Numbered from the stretch's first letter, positions 1-6,752 are shown. The stretch is DNA of 8,145 bases from CAZVWV01 sp964631745 (GCA_964631745.1 CAZVWV010000155.1:1-8145); one strand, 5' to 3'. A program made the numbers and translations. The notes: a model not told the origin generated them from the sequence alone.

Positions 1-392
1 TTTTTTGGGATCGTGTAAACTTGGTGCGATATGGGGTAGGGCGGTAGAACGTTACTATGGAGATTCTCAGCGAAAATTACCGCCCGCTTGCCATCACAGC
101 TACTGCAGATGCACCGGCGCTTGCAAGAGAACGATATCAATTCCGAATGACCACACTCCTCGCACACGGCCCTGGCACAACCGCTTACAAGTATGCCGCA
201 GTCAAGGTACTTATCGAGTGACTTAAGCACTTCGTCTCGCAGCACTCCGTACTGCGATTGGAACATCTCCTCCCAGCGCCACTGGAGCTCGTTCCGATAG
301 TGATACACCAGCCGGTACAGAACGCTCGCTTCAGGTCAGCGCCTCGTTCGTTGCAGCTTCTCCCGTTGGGCTCTCCAGCGATTCGATTCCAT
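1..392 (-). pseudogene. IS91-family transposase, N-terminal fragment with in-frame stop
   Basis: The minus-strand frame encodes the N-terminal, zinc-binding part of an IS91-type transposase. Reading starts at ATG 392-390, runs 18 codons to a TGA at 338-336, then stays open for 111 codons to the left edge. After the stop the protein begins PEASVLYRLVYHYRNEL, followed by LDCGILVSGCARAVCEECGH, then a cysteine cluster (CKRRCICSSC) and VYTIPK. This order, with CxxC followed by a CxxxCxCxxC cluster, is the zinc-finger layout of these transposases. The catalytic tyrosine/HUH part would lie outside the window. The family normally has an Arg-rich stretch directly before PEAS, and here TRR precedes the stop, so the TGA probably interrupts an originally continuous frame. 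A start after the stop cannot be excluded, but I see no ATG or ribosome-binding site there. The identification is firm; the inactive status is likely. Confidence 0.8.
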
Positions 393-584
393 ATAAGAAT
401 GAATCGCTGGCTTCTAGAAATTGTTGCGTCGGGCTTGCCGCTAGGCATGATCTACTGGCATGCGGGGTTTAAAGCTGTAATGACCTGGCGGTAATCGTAA
501 TTATTAGATCAAAGCGGCACATTTGGCCGCAATCTCGGCCCAAACAGCGAGGGAAACCCTCTCTGAAAAAGGCGGCCTCTTAAA
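393..584. other. Intergenic stretch, no recognised gene
   Basis: This stretch lies between the IS91-type transposase start and the murF fragment. I find no convincing gene. On the minus strand a 25-codon tail (KRPPFSERVSL... ending at a TAA at 504-506) continues the murF reading frame but does not look like MurF; it is probably sequence fused at the breakpoint, of unknown origin. A small hairpin (GAGGG-AAA-CCCTC) sits at 549-561, and a GCGGC/GCCGC stem lies near 513-530. Both could be remnants of a mobile-element end, but neither is diagnostic. Confidence 0.35.
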
Positions 585-712
585 TGATTTTTTTGAATAA
601 CATCCTATACCTGTCTGCAATAGTATATTTGCTAGCATCTCTTTTACAGTTGTCTTCCCAACAGACCCTGTAATAGCAGCAACAGGTAATCCAACCTCTT
701 GTCTCCACCATG
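585..712 (-). pseudogene. murF: murF internal fragment (P-loop region)
   Basis: The minus-strand frame reads WWRQEVGLPVAAITGSVGKT followed by TVKEMLANILLQTG. This is the ATP-binding P-loop region (GSVGKTT) of MurF, the cytoplasmic ligase that adds D-alanyl-D-alanine to the UDP-MurNAc tripeptide in peptidoglycan synthesis. Only about 42 residues of a protein normally near 450 residues are present. Similarity stops at about SKKSF, where MurF proteins usually continue with an Asn-rich FNN motif; here unrelated sequence follows up to a stop at 504-506. On the other side the frame runs into the antisense of the flagellin fragment, so the fragment has lost both ends. MurC/D/E and folylpolyglutamate synthetase share the P-loop, but the preceding WWRQ...LPV segment favours MurF. 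The fragment cannot be functional. Confidence 0.7.
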
Positions 713-716
713 TTGA

Positions 717-959
717 ACTTCTGTTACCCGTAACCGCGGTACTCTGGGTGCAGCCGAGAGCCGACTTGAAGTGACCATCAACAACCTGCAGGTGGCGCGT
801 GAAAACTTTACTGCGGCAGAGAGTCGAATTCGTGACGTAGACGTTGCGCAGGAAGCCGCTGAACTGACCAGGTTGACCATCCTGCAACAGGCTGGCACAG
901 CTATCCTGGCGCAGGCCAATCAACAGCCACAGCTGGCTCTGCAGTTACTGCGAGGATAA
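717..959 (+). pseudogene. fliC: Flagellin C-terminal fragment
   Basis: This frame encodes the conserved C-terminal D1/D0 helices of flagellin, the filament subunit exported by the flagellar type III system. Visible landmarks are RGTLGAAESRLE, TINNLQVARENFTAAESRIR, the DVDVAQEAAELT segment, and ILQQAGTAILAQANQQPQLA followed by a terminal LLRG and TAA at 957-959. About 80 codons remain of a gene that is usually 270-500 codons; the N-terminal helices and the variable middle are absent. An in-frame TGA at 714-716 closes the frame exactly where similarity ends. A GTG at 771-773 could formally start an ORF but has no ribosome-binding site and falls inside the conserved helix. It abuts the murF fragment on the opposite strand within a few bases. 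Its 3' end faces the small membrane-protein gene, with 14 bases between the two stop codons. Confidence 0.85.
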
Positions 960-973
960 GCGGCGCATTAATA

Positions 974-1207
974 CTACTTGGGCAACGGTTCTTCAGACGC
1001 TTCGATCTGATTTTCGGAGCGCTGTTCTTTCATGGCTTTGTTTCTGGCAAAAAATCCAATACCAAGCAGTGCCGGTGCGGCTATATAACAGATCGGGCAG
1101 ACTGCTCCAGTTATCAATGCTGCACCGACCCCTATGGCACCCACACCCGCACCAATTCCGATGCATTGGTTGGCCTCTTTAAGCTTATTAGGTGGTGGCT
1201 TAGGCAT
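974..1207 (-). CDS. Small hydrophobic membrane protein, function unknown
   Basis: This is a 77-residue protein that I do not recognise as a named family. It has a basic, proline-rich N-terminus (MPKPPPNKLKEA), then a long hydrophobic Gly/Ala-rich stretch from about residue 15 to 54, and a charged C-terminal tail rich in Glu and Lys. The hydrophobic part looks like two membrane helices joined by a short turn containing a CPIC pair of cysteines. The protein is therefore probably a small inner-membrane hairpin with both ends on the same side; topology is inferred. ATG 1207-1205 is supported by an AAGGA Shine-Dalgarno at 1220-1216, eight bases upstream. The gene appears intact, unlike its neighbours. 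Upstream on the same strand lie a REPIN-like palindrome pair and a trpS tail, leaving little room for an ordinary promoter. Confidence 0.68.
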   Translation of the reverse strand: MPKPPPNKLKEANQCIGIGAGVGAIGVGAALITGAVCPICYIAAPALLGIGFFARNKAMKEQRSENQIEASEEPLPK

Positions 1208-1233
1208 TTTAAAGTTCCTTACAAAAGTTCACT

Positions 1234-1302
1234 GTGGGTCGGCCTTTAGGCCGACAAGCCCAATGCGAGCGCTAACTCCTGTCGGCCTAAAGGCCGACCC
1301 AC
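1234..1302. repeat. REPIN-like pair of inverted palindromes
   Basis: Two 22-base units, at 1234-1255 and 1281-1302, are exact reverse complements of each other, separated by 25 bases. Each is itself a hairpin with an eight-base stem (GTCGGCCT / AGGCCGAC) and a two-base centre, and each is preceded on its own strand by GTGG. A conserved GTAG or GTGG tetranucleotide before a GC-rich hairpin is the hallmark of REP elements mobilised by RAYT (Y1-type) transposases, and an inverted doublet is a REPIN. A third, degenerate half (AAGGCCGACCTGC) follows at 1306-1318. The transcript could fold into one long stem or two short hairpins. It lies between the trpS tail stop and the small membrane-protein gene, so it may act as a transcript end or stabiliser there. 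Confidence 0.8.
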
Positions 1303-1328
1303 CATAAGGCCGACCTGCAAGTACATTT

Positions 1329-1538
1329 CTAAGACTTTTGGTAACCAAATGGCCCAAATCCCACGGCCGCTCTGACTCTATTGAGCACAGGTATTGAAAT
1401 GTTAAAGGCACTTTGTGCGCCCTCTTTCAATACCGACTGCAGATAGCTTTCATCTTTCCTAATCCTGTCATAGTCAGCACGAAAGTCCTTCACAGCAGCG
1501 TTGATCACAGAAAAAAGCTCCTCTTTGGCATGACCCCA
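1329..1538 (-). pseudogene. trpS: trpS 3' end, short copy (69 codons)
   Basis: The minus-strand frame encodes the last 69 residues of a tryptophanyl-tRNA synthetase: WGHAKEELFSVINAAV, then YDRIRKDE, SVLKEGA, PVLNRVRAAVGFGPFGYQKS and TAG (1331-1329). By hand alignment it matches the C-terminus of the longer trpS copy in this window at 56 of 69 residues, about 81%, without gaps. Similarity stops abruptly at the Trp codon (1538-1536). The next residues upstream (CATER) do not match the GGGMG found in the long copy. The fragment lacks both catalytic signatures (HIGH and KMSKS) and most of the protein, so it is a relic. Its reading frame is nevertheless undamaged and most differences are conservative, which suggests that it diverged while still under selection. 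Confidence 0.85.
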
Positions 1539-1720
1539 ACGCTCTGTGGCGCACTACCTAAAAAAATGCCCCATTTCACTAAAACGTCAACAGATTTGCC
1601 AAGAACGCTAGAAGTTGTAACAGGCACTATTTTCTTAACCTATTAAACGTATTGAGAAAATTATTTTTCCTGCTAGTTAGGTTACGAGAGTGTGAAAGAA
1701 TCACATAATATTCAGAAGCT
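1539..1720. other. Intergenic stretch with a possible insertion-sequence end
   Basis: No gene is seen between the trpS tail and the 605-codon gene. Read on the minus strand, 1592-1567 gives TGTTGACGTTTTAGTGAAAT followed by GGGGCA. This resembles the TGT-starting termini of IS21-like elements and sits about 30 bases from the point where trpS similarity ends; the assignment is tentative. Further right, TAACCTA (1637-1643) and TAGGTTA-like sequence (1678-1684) form a short imperfect inverted pair. A possible promoter for the downstream gene is TTACGA and CATAAT spaced 16 bases apart, ending about a dozen bases before the start codon; this is weak. Confidence 0.3.
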
Positions 1721-3538
1721 ATGCATAATGACAAATCAGAGGGGCGACCACATCCCGTACAAGCAGACGAATTAAATTCACCTGACTCAGGCGTTCTGGA
1801 ACACCTAGTGACATCTATTGGGACAATTTTTCGCCCAAGTTATTATACGCCATTAGGGGCGCGAGTGGAGGCTTCGTTGTTGGTGCTTCTAGCGATCATT
1901 ACCCAAGACCAAGATAGATTTCTTCCAACTTCAAGAGAACAATCTGGCTCCAGAAGTGCCAAGGCAACTGTAACACATTCAACAGGCGTGCCTGTTACGA
2001 CACTGGAAGCCAATGCCTGCGTGCAGGAGCTGTTACACGATCCCCACATGGCAAGGGTAATTGGAGGCATTTTGGAAGGAGAGATCTTGGGAGATTTACA
2101 AAAAGCGACGTTTAGGACGTCGCAAGAGTACCCGCTCTTGTCAAGGATAACTAGGAGAATGATCAAACCGGGCACTGGCGTCGATGAATCTAGTACTGAA
2201 TCGCACGATCTATCAGGTCTATTAAGAGCACTCGGTTCAGTCCCCCCTAAATATCCGTTAACAAGATTGCGACAGTACGCACTTCCGTGGTTAATTGATG
2301 CACTAACCGACCCTGAAAATGGTTTGTCACGGGCCGAAGCTTCGGTGGCCGGGCACCTTTGGATTTGTGCTCCTTCAATCAGTAAAGGTCTAAATATTCA
2401 TTGGCCGCCGTATTTCCAGGCGCGAGAGCGGGCCTTACGGAACTTTGCGGAGCTGGCTAACGATTCCGAGATTGCCCCGACTGATCCAATCATAAAGTTT
2501 ACTCTTGCGTTTCTTACCCATCTAAGTCTGTCAAAATACGTGCATTTTTTGGTCGCTGGCCTTGCTCAGTCATTTGCTACAAAGCTCTCGGAGGGGACCC
2601 AGTATCATTGGGACGAACCGCCGTCAGTTGATAAAGCCCTAGAATCCCTTTTTTCATTACAAGAAGTAATTAGCCTTGTCCGCTTAGGCGGGAGTATATC
2701 CGGTGTAATGAATAGTGCCTTTGACGAGGTCATGGCACAAAAGAAAAATATGGATCCAGTGATCACACGAAAAGTGCTTACTCAAGCACTTGCTCTCCGC
2801 ACAAGCAAAGTCGATCACCAGGCATTCGGCAGGGGCCGAAATGATCTTAACCAGAGGCTATTTGGGTTAGCGTTCAAGGCGCTATCTGAGGAAGATTCCG
2901 TTGGGCTCGCTACAGTTGGGTTGCTGATGGGGATTACATTGCCTGAGGTTGTGTTGCCGAATTACGGAGATTATTTGGGAATCCCTGGTGTCCCGCCCAT
3001 TGGTCAGATAATGAGAATGAGGCTGCTATCCACATTTGGTATTGTAGAGAACCAAGATTTAGAAGCGGCCTCAAAACAGAGATTGTTTGACGACGCGCGG
3101 GGTGCATTTGATCGATACAATAGTGATCTGAACACATTAAATGGATGGGCAGCAGCTTTGCAAGATGCGAATGTGAGTCCCTCATTAAAAGGAGCCGCGC
3201 TGCGCTTGGCAACCAGATTAACTGAACCAGATTCTACTTTCGATAGAATAGTAATCACGCCTATAGTTGGGAGTCGGGACAGAACTGAGGCAGAAATCGC
3301 TCGGCGTATTGAAATTCTAGCCGCAAAACAGCAACTCATAGGAAAAACAATTCGCGCCAAATTGGGAAATCGTTGGGGAAAATACAATGTAGCTGATGTA
3401 GCGGAGAACCCCAATTCCGTGAAACTTATTCCGTGTTCTGAAAATGATGCTCGACCGAGTTGCAGTACGTATGCGGTAGAATCACTCTTGGATAGATTAG
3501 AAAATGGGAGATGGTCGATCATTCCAGCCAGGGAATAA
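1721..3538 (+). CDS. Orphan 605-residue protein of unknown function
   Basis: This is an uninterrupted 605-codon frame that I cannot assign to a family. The first 25 residues are polar (MHNDKSEGRPHPVQADELNS). The rest alternates amphipathic helix-like segments with short Pro/Gly loops, giving the look of a large soluble helical protein. I see no signal peptide, no membrane helix of convincing length (the longest hydrophobic run, around residues 47-61, is short), and no P-loop, nuclease, protease or DNA-binding signature. A Gly/Pro-rich hydrophobic patch (VVLPNYGDYLGIPGVPPIG) lies around residues 410-430. The C-terminal third is richer in Arg/Lys and ends LLDRLENGRWSIIPARE. ATG 1721 is preceded only by AGAAG two bases away, so the ribosome-binding site is weak and the true start is uncertain. 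The gene stands alone, lying between two trpS tails on the other strand. Length and lack of stops make it a real gene. Confidence 0.82.
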   Translation: MHNDKSEGRPHPVQADELNSPDSGVLEHLVTSIGTIFRPSYYTPLGARVEASLLVLLAIITQDQDRFLPTSREQSGSRSAKATVTHSTGVPVTTLEANACVQELLHDPHMARVIGGILEGEILGDLQKATFRTSQEYPLLSRITRRMIKPGTGVDESSTESHDLSGLLRALGSVPPKYPLTRLRQYALPWLIDALTDPENGLSRAEASVAGHLWICAPSISKGLNIHWPPYFQARERALRNFAELANDSEIAPTDPIIKFTLAFLTHLSLSKYVHFLVAGLAQSFATKLSEGTQYHWDEPPSVDKALESLFSLQEVISLVRLGGSISGVMNSAFDEVMAQKKNMDPVITRKVLTQALALRTSKVDHQAFGRGRNDLNQRLFGLAFKALSEEDSVGLATVGLLMGITLPEVVLPNYGDYLGIPGVPPIGQIMRMRLLSTFGIVENQDLEAASKQRLFDDARGAFDRYNSDLNTLNGWAAALQDANVSPSLKGAALRLATRLTEPDSTFDRIVITPIVGSRDRTEAEIARRIEILAAKQQLIGKTIRAKLGNRWGKYNVADVAENPNSVKLIPCSENDARPSCSTYAVESLLDRLENGRWSIIPARE

Positions 3539-3560
3539 ACCCCAGCGCCCTGTAACTAAT

Positions 3561-3626
3561 GGGGAATGAATGGGGTCGGTTTGAAAAATGAACATTTGGA
3601 GCCACCCCACTTTTTCGCAGTTGACA
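3561..3626. mobile_element. Possible IS21-like element end (remnant)
   Basis: Read on the minus strand from 3626, the sequence begins TGTCAACTGCGAAAAAGTGG and continues through GGTGGCTCCA and a stretch rich in GACCCCATTC. A TGTCA start followed by a repeated GTGGCTCCA-type motif is what I remember of IS21-family termini, which carry several transposase-binding repeats. The core GGAGCCACCC also occurs twice more, near 6955 and 7050. No istA or istB gene is present beside it, so at most a solo end remains. It sits between the stop codons of the 605-codon gene and the long trpS copy, the latter only 10 bases away. The family assignment is from memory and tentative; the repetition of the motif is certain. 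Confidence 0.35.
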
Positions 3627-3635
3627 TCGCTCTTT

Positions 3636-4379
3636 CTAACATTTCCTGTAACCATATGGCCCGAATCCCACGGCCTCCCTGACTCTATTGAGAACCGGTA
3701 AGGAAATGTCAAAGGCTCTTGTTGCTCCCTCTTTTAACACGGAATGAAGGTAACCTTCATCTTTTCTAATTCTGTCATACTCAACACGAAAGTCATTTAC
3801 AGCAGCATTGATCACTGAGAAAAGCTCTTCCTTGGCATGACCCCAGCCCATCCCACCCCCAGCCAAACGCTTGGCTAAGTCTTGCGTGGCCTTCTCGCCA
3901 GCGAAAAGCAGATGCAGATCGCCAACTAAAGTCCCGGCCAAAGTTTTTGCTTCCTCTAACCCCGTAGAGTCTGTCTTAATCGACATGACTTTTTTCTTTA
4001 GTGTGGCTTCGTCACAAAAGAGCGCAATTTCATTTCCATATGACTTGGACATCTTGCGGCCGTCCAAACCGGGAATGGTCATGACCCGATCGTCAATTAC
4101 AACCTCTGGCATTTTAATGATCTCTTTGCCATAGGCAGCATTAAAGGAACCGGCCATATCACGAGCCATTTCGACATGCTGCTTCTGATCTTTACCAACC
4201 GGCACAATATCCGCATCGTACATTAAAATATCGGCAGCCATTAAGACTGGGTAGGCAAAAACGCCGTGAGTAACTTCACGGTTCTGGATAAGTGCATCTT
4301 TAAAAGCATGCCCTTTTTCCAAAAAGCCAAAGCCGGTGCAACAGCTTAAATACCAGGCAAATTCCGACGTCAATTCAAC
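3636..4379 (-). pseudogene. trpS: trpS, 5'-truncated long copy
   Basis: This frame encodes about the last 247 residues of tryptophanyl-tRNA synthetase, the class I enzyme that charges tRNA-Trp with tryptophan using ATP. Landmarks are ELTSEFAWYLSCCTGFGFLE, VFAYPVLMAADILMYDADIV, VGKDQKQHVEMARDMA, the signature KMSKS (4055-4041) inside PGLDGRKMSKSYGN, and the C-terminus AVGFGPYGYRKC with TAG at 3638-3636. Full TrpS is about 330-350 residues. The missing ~95 N-terminal residues include the HIGH motif and half the ATP site, so the product cannot be active alone. The frame is otherwise undamaged. Similarity begins at about 4379; upstream the frame continues only as PLLIRRR to a stop, and an unrelated plus-strand frame takes over. 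A TTG at 4373-4371 could be named as a start, but it falls inside conserved sequence. A working trpS must exist elsewhere in the genome. Confidence 0.9.
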
Positions 4380-4411
4380 ACGCCTACGGATTAGCAGAGG
4401 CTATACCCGAA

Positions 4412-4927
4412 TTGTGCAGAAGGCACTTACGAGTTCAGGTTGATCCGGCGTTCCTGTCGCGTGCCTATCAAGGGAGTGTTTCGCTTATCGCAACTCTTGC
4501 CAAGCTAAATGTCTTAGCTCTTTACTTTGTCGAATCTCATTTGAAAGATCCTGAGGGACTGTTGGGAACCGCTTCGCCGAACCCCACCTTTTGTTCGTCA
4601 CTAGAGGGTGGTTTGTTTGGCTCGCCGGAAAACCTCCATATCGAGTCGGAGCGGAAGCTGGGTATGTATAAATCCTCTCAATTGGTCCTAAAAATTTATC
4701 GGGCTAAGCCTACTATAAGCGTTGGGATTAGGGGCTTTAACTTGACTGAAACAATGGGACGTCTAGGTATTTTGTTTTCAGACTTTCCCGCACTTAAAGA
4801 AACAACTGGATGCCCCGCCATGGCGGTTGATGGCGCACATGGCAAGAATGTTGTCTATGAACTGGTACGATCAGTCGGGGCAATACTCAGCGAGTATTAC
4901 TTTCCATTTTGCTCGTATGATAGTTAA
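4412..4927 (+). pseudogene. Unrecognised open frame, probably lacking its 5' end
   Basis: The frame is 171 codons from a TTG at 4412 and stays open upstream through the trpS breakpoint at about 4380, where the in-frame residues are HAYGLAEAIPELCRRHL. There is no ribosome-binding site at the TTG, so it is best read as the 3' part of a gene cut when it was joined to trpS. An alternative is ATG 4664-4666, preceded by GGAAG with six bases between, which would give an 88-residue protein starting MYKSSQLVLKIYRAK. The product looks soluble and moderately hydrophobic; segments such as VGIRGFNLTETMGRLGILFS and AMAVDGAHGKNVVYELVRSV suggest real coding sequence, but I recognise no family. The TAA at 4925-4927 lies four bases from the stop of the convergent 603-codon gene, with no terminator hairpin between them. 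Confidence 0.42.
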
Positions 4928-4931
4928 GGAG

Positions 4932-6743
4932 TTAAGCAGCCAAAGCCATTTTTGAATGCTTCCAGGCTTCTTCAGCCGCCCTCACCAATAAGCGCCTTGG
5001 CACGCCATAGTCTAAAGTATGGTACAAATATCCGGATTGCAAATGTTCAGCTACCTTGGACCAAAGTCCTTCTGAGTCAAGACGGCGCAGGTCGGCCGAA
5101 ACGTGAAGGGGTTTTTCACCCTCAAGTAACCGCAAACATTTTACAGTTTCACCTATTGGACTCCCAAAGATTGATTCTAGATATCCATGCTGCTTGCGAT
5201 AAAGTCCCTCATATCCAGCCAAGATATCTTTAACAGCCGAAAAGTCTATTTGCGCTGCGCCAAGCACCTCAGACAACGCAGCAAAATGAGCTCCCGATGA
5301 TTGTGCATTGTCGCTTCGAAGTTTGGCCATAGCACGAGGATATGCTCCCGAATTCAAGTGCGGCATCTCATAGTTGACTCCCAATCCACGCGTTAGTACC
5401 TCGGCAGGATAACCGTATTTTTGCGCCAAACCCTCAACTTCAATATCACGCAAAAAAGAGTAGGTACTGAGATTTTTAAGGCCTTTTCTCATTCCAGCCG
5501 CAAGTACCTTAAAAACTGATCGGGCCGAACTCATTACAGTTTCATCTTGTACCAAGCTGGTATGAGCTGCTTTCGGGGTAATCGCCAGTATTGTGCTGAT
5601 AGATTCAGTAAAATTTCGATAAGTCTCATTATGTCCATACCTCTGCCGATTGGCAGCCTCGATCTTACTGCGCCAATTTTGCAAAGCACGGCCAACCATT
5701 CTGCGAAATGACCCAGAATTAAAAAAGGAGTCACCCAAATAATTTGTGATAAGCTGGCCTAGTTCACTTCCTGTATGCTCGGCCGGATAGCAAGATTTCC
5801 CGTTTTCTATAACATTTCCAACAACTCTTTGTATTACAGGTCTTATCTCAGCCAAAAATTCCTGCACTTTCTGCGTAGCTTGGCGCGTAGCTGTAAGATC
5901 GGTTAATAGAATGAAATACTCGTTAAGTCGCTGCATATCTTTATTTACGAAATAATTCTTGCCGGCACTTCGTGAGATCGAACGAATACCGTTGCAAAGC
6001 GCCCCAGTGAAATCCTCAGATACCAAAAGATCTTCAAGTTCAAATCGGCGCACATTATCTTTTATAAGATCATAACTCGCAGCACCTGCGGCAACCAAAT
6101 GCACCAAGGCAGCAGCTGCAACGGCACGCACTGCTGGATCACCCTGCAGCTTGTCTGCAGCGTGCTTAAACCCAACATAATTCATTCTTTGGAAAAAGTC
6201 CTGATCGGGCGAGCCTTGTGCGGCACGTTGCAAAATAAAATTTCTAGCGGCAGCGAACACTGAGTCGCTTCTTAAAAAATCATCTGGCAAAAAATTTGCT
6301 AAACCGGAAAGCATGTCACGATCGTGTCCGCCCGCTTCAATAAACTTAAGAAAGCTGGCCTGCACTAAGGGCGAAAGCGCTTTAAAGGTATCTTGCGGAG
6401 GTCCGATTAAGCGTACGACAAGATCAGCGTTGCGCGCTTCGCCAATAGTTAAGGCGCGATCTTCAGGAAACCAAGCATGAATTAACCTAACCGCAAGTTG
6501 TTCACGTTCAACTTTGGGCAACGCTTTAATATCAGCGCAGACTGCTTTAGCAACGTGCGCTTCATAACAGTTTATACTCCAAATTGGACCCTGTTTGAGT
6601 AACGAGCTGCTAGGCGCAAGACTCTTATAAACTCGTTCTGCGATTTCAACTGGATTGGCTGAGGGTGTATGAGGAGCATTATCAGGCGCGGATTGGGAAG
6701 GTTTCTGGAACCCCCTTCTTATGGAATCTAAGACTTGCTGCAT
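4932..6743 (-). CDS. Orphan 603-residue Ala-rich helical protein of unknown function
   Basis: This is an intact 603-codon frame that I cannot assign to a family. Residues 14-31 are a Pro/Ser/Asn-rich linker (KPSQSAPDNAPHTPSANP) after a short basic helix. The rest is rich in Ala and Leu, with repeated amphipathic helices, including an Ala-rich stretch at about residues 204-222. The overall look is of a helical-repeat or scaffold-like protein, but I cannot define a repeat unit. No signal peptide, clear membrane helix, nucleotide-binding or catalytic motif is visible. It ends EEAWKHSKMALAA. The start at ATG 6743-6741 is well supported by a GGAGG Shine-Dalgarno nine bases upstream. It is similar in length to the 605-residue orphan in this window, but I see no sequence similarity between them. 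It is transcribed toward, and nearly touches, the relic frame on the plus strand. It could be a secreted effector, a structural protein or a defence component; the sequence does not decide. Confidence 0.87.
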   Translation of the reverse strand: MQQVLDSIRRGFQKPSQSAPDNAPHTPSANPVEIAERVYKSLAPSSSLLKQGPIWSINCYEAHVAKAVCADIKALPKVEREQLAVRLIHAWFPEDRALTIGEARNADLVVRLIGPPQDTFKALSPLVQASFLKFIEAGGHDRDMLSGLANFLPDDFLRSDSVFAAARNFILQRAAQGSPDQDFFQRMNYVGFKHAADKLQGDPAVRAVAAAALVHLVAAGAASYDLIKDNVRRFELEDLLVSEDFTGALCNGIRSISRSAGKNYFVNKDMQRLNEYFILLTDLTATRQATQKVQEFLAEIRPVIQRVVGNVIENGKSCYPAEHTGSELGQLITNYLGDSFFNSGSFRRMVGRALQNWRSKIEAANRQRYGHNETYRNFTESISTILAITPKAAHTSLVQDETVMSSARSVFKVLAAGMRKGLKNLSTYSFLRDIEVEGLAQKYGYPAEVLTRGLGVNYEMPHLNSGAYPRAMAKLRSDNAQSSGAHFAALSEVLGAAQIDFSAVKDILAGYEGLYRKQHGYLESIFGSPIGETVKCLRLLEGEKPLHVSADLRRLDSEGLWSKVAEHLQSGYLYHTLDYGVPRRLLVRAAEEAWKHSKMALAA

Positions 6744-6752
6744 GTACTACCA

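Noticed and set aside
504..923. A 139-codon minus-strand ORF that could be annotated as one MurF-like protein
   Set aside because: Only its middle matches MurF. The first ~70 codons are the antisense of the flagellin fragment and the last ~25 are unrelated, so the ORF is a fusion of frames, not a gene.
1413..1646. Plus-strand 77-codon ORF
   Set aside because: It mostly lies antisense to the trpS tail, has no ribosome-binding site, and its peptide shows no protein-like features; it is a shadow frame.
1637..1684. TAACCTA ... TTAGGTTA as an integron attC-like recombination site
   Set aside because: The arms are short and do not match the RYYYAAC/GTTRRRY core pair at proper positions, and no cassette array or integrase is visible.
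3004..3522. Minus-strand 172-codon ORF inside the 605-codon gene
   Set aside because: It is fully antisense to a longer, better supported frame and has no start signal; it is a shadow.
1..4927. The whole patchwork as an assembly artefact
   Set aside because: It cannot be excluded without reads, but intact genes with good signals, a REPIN and two diverged trpS tails are more easily explained by real recombination than by random joining of contigs.
1721..6743. The 605- and 603-residue proteins as homologous partners or a toxin-antitoxin-like pair
   Set aside because: Their lengths match, but I could not align any segment, and they are convergent and 1.4 kb apart with relics between.
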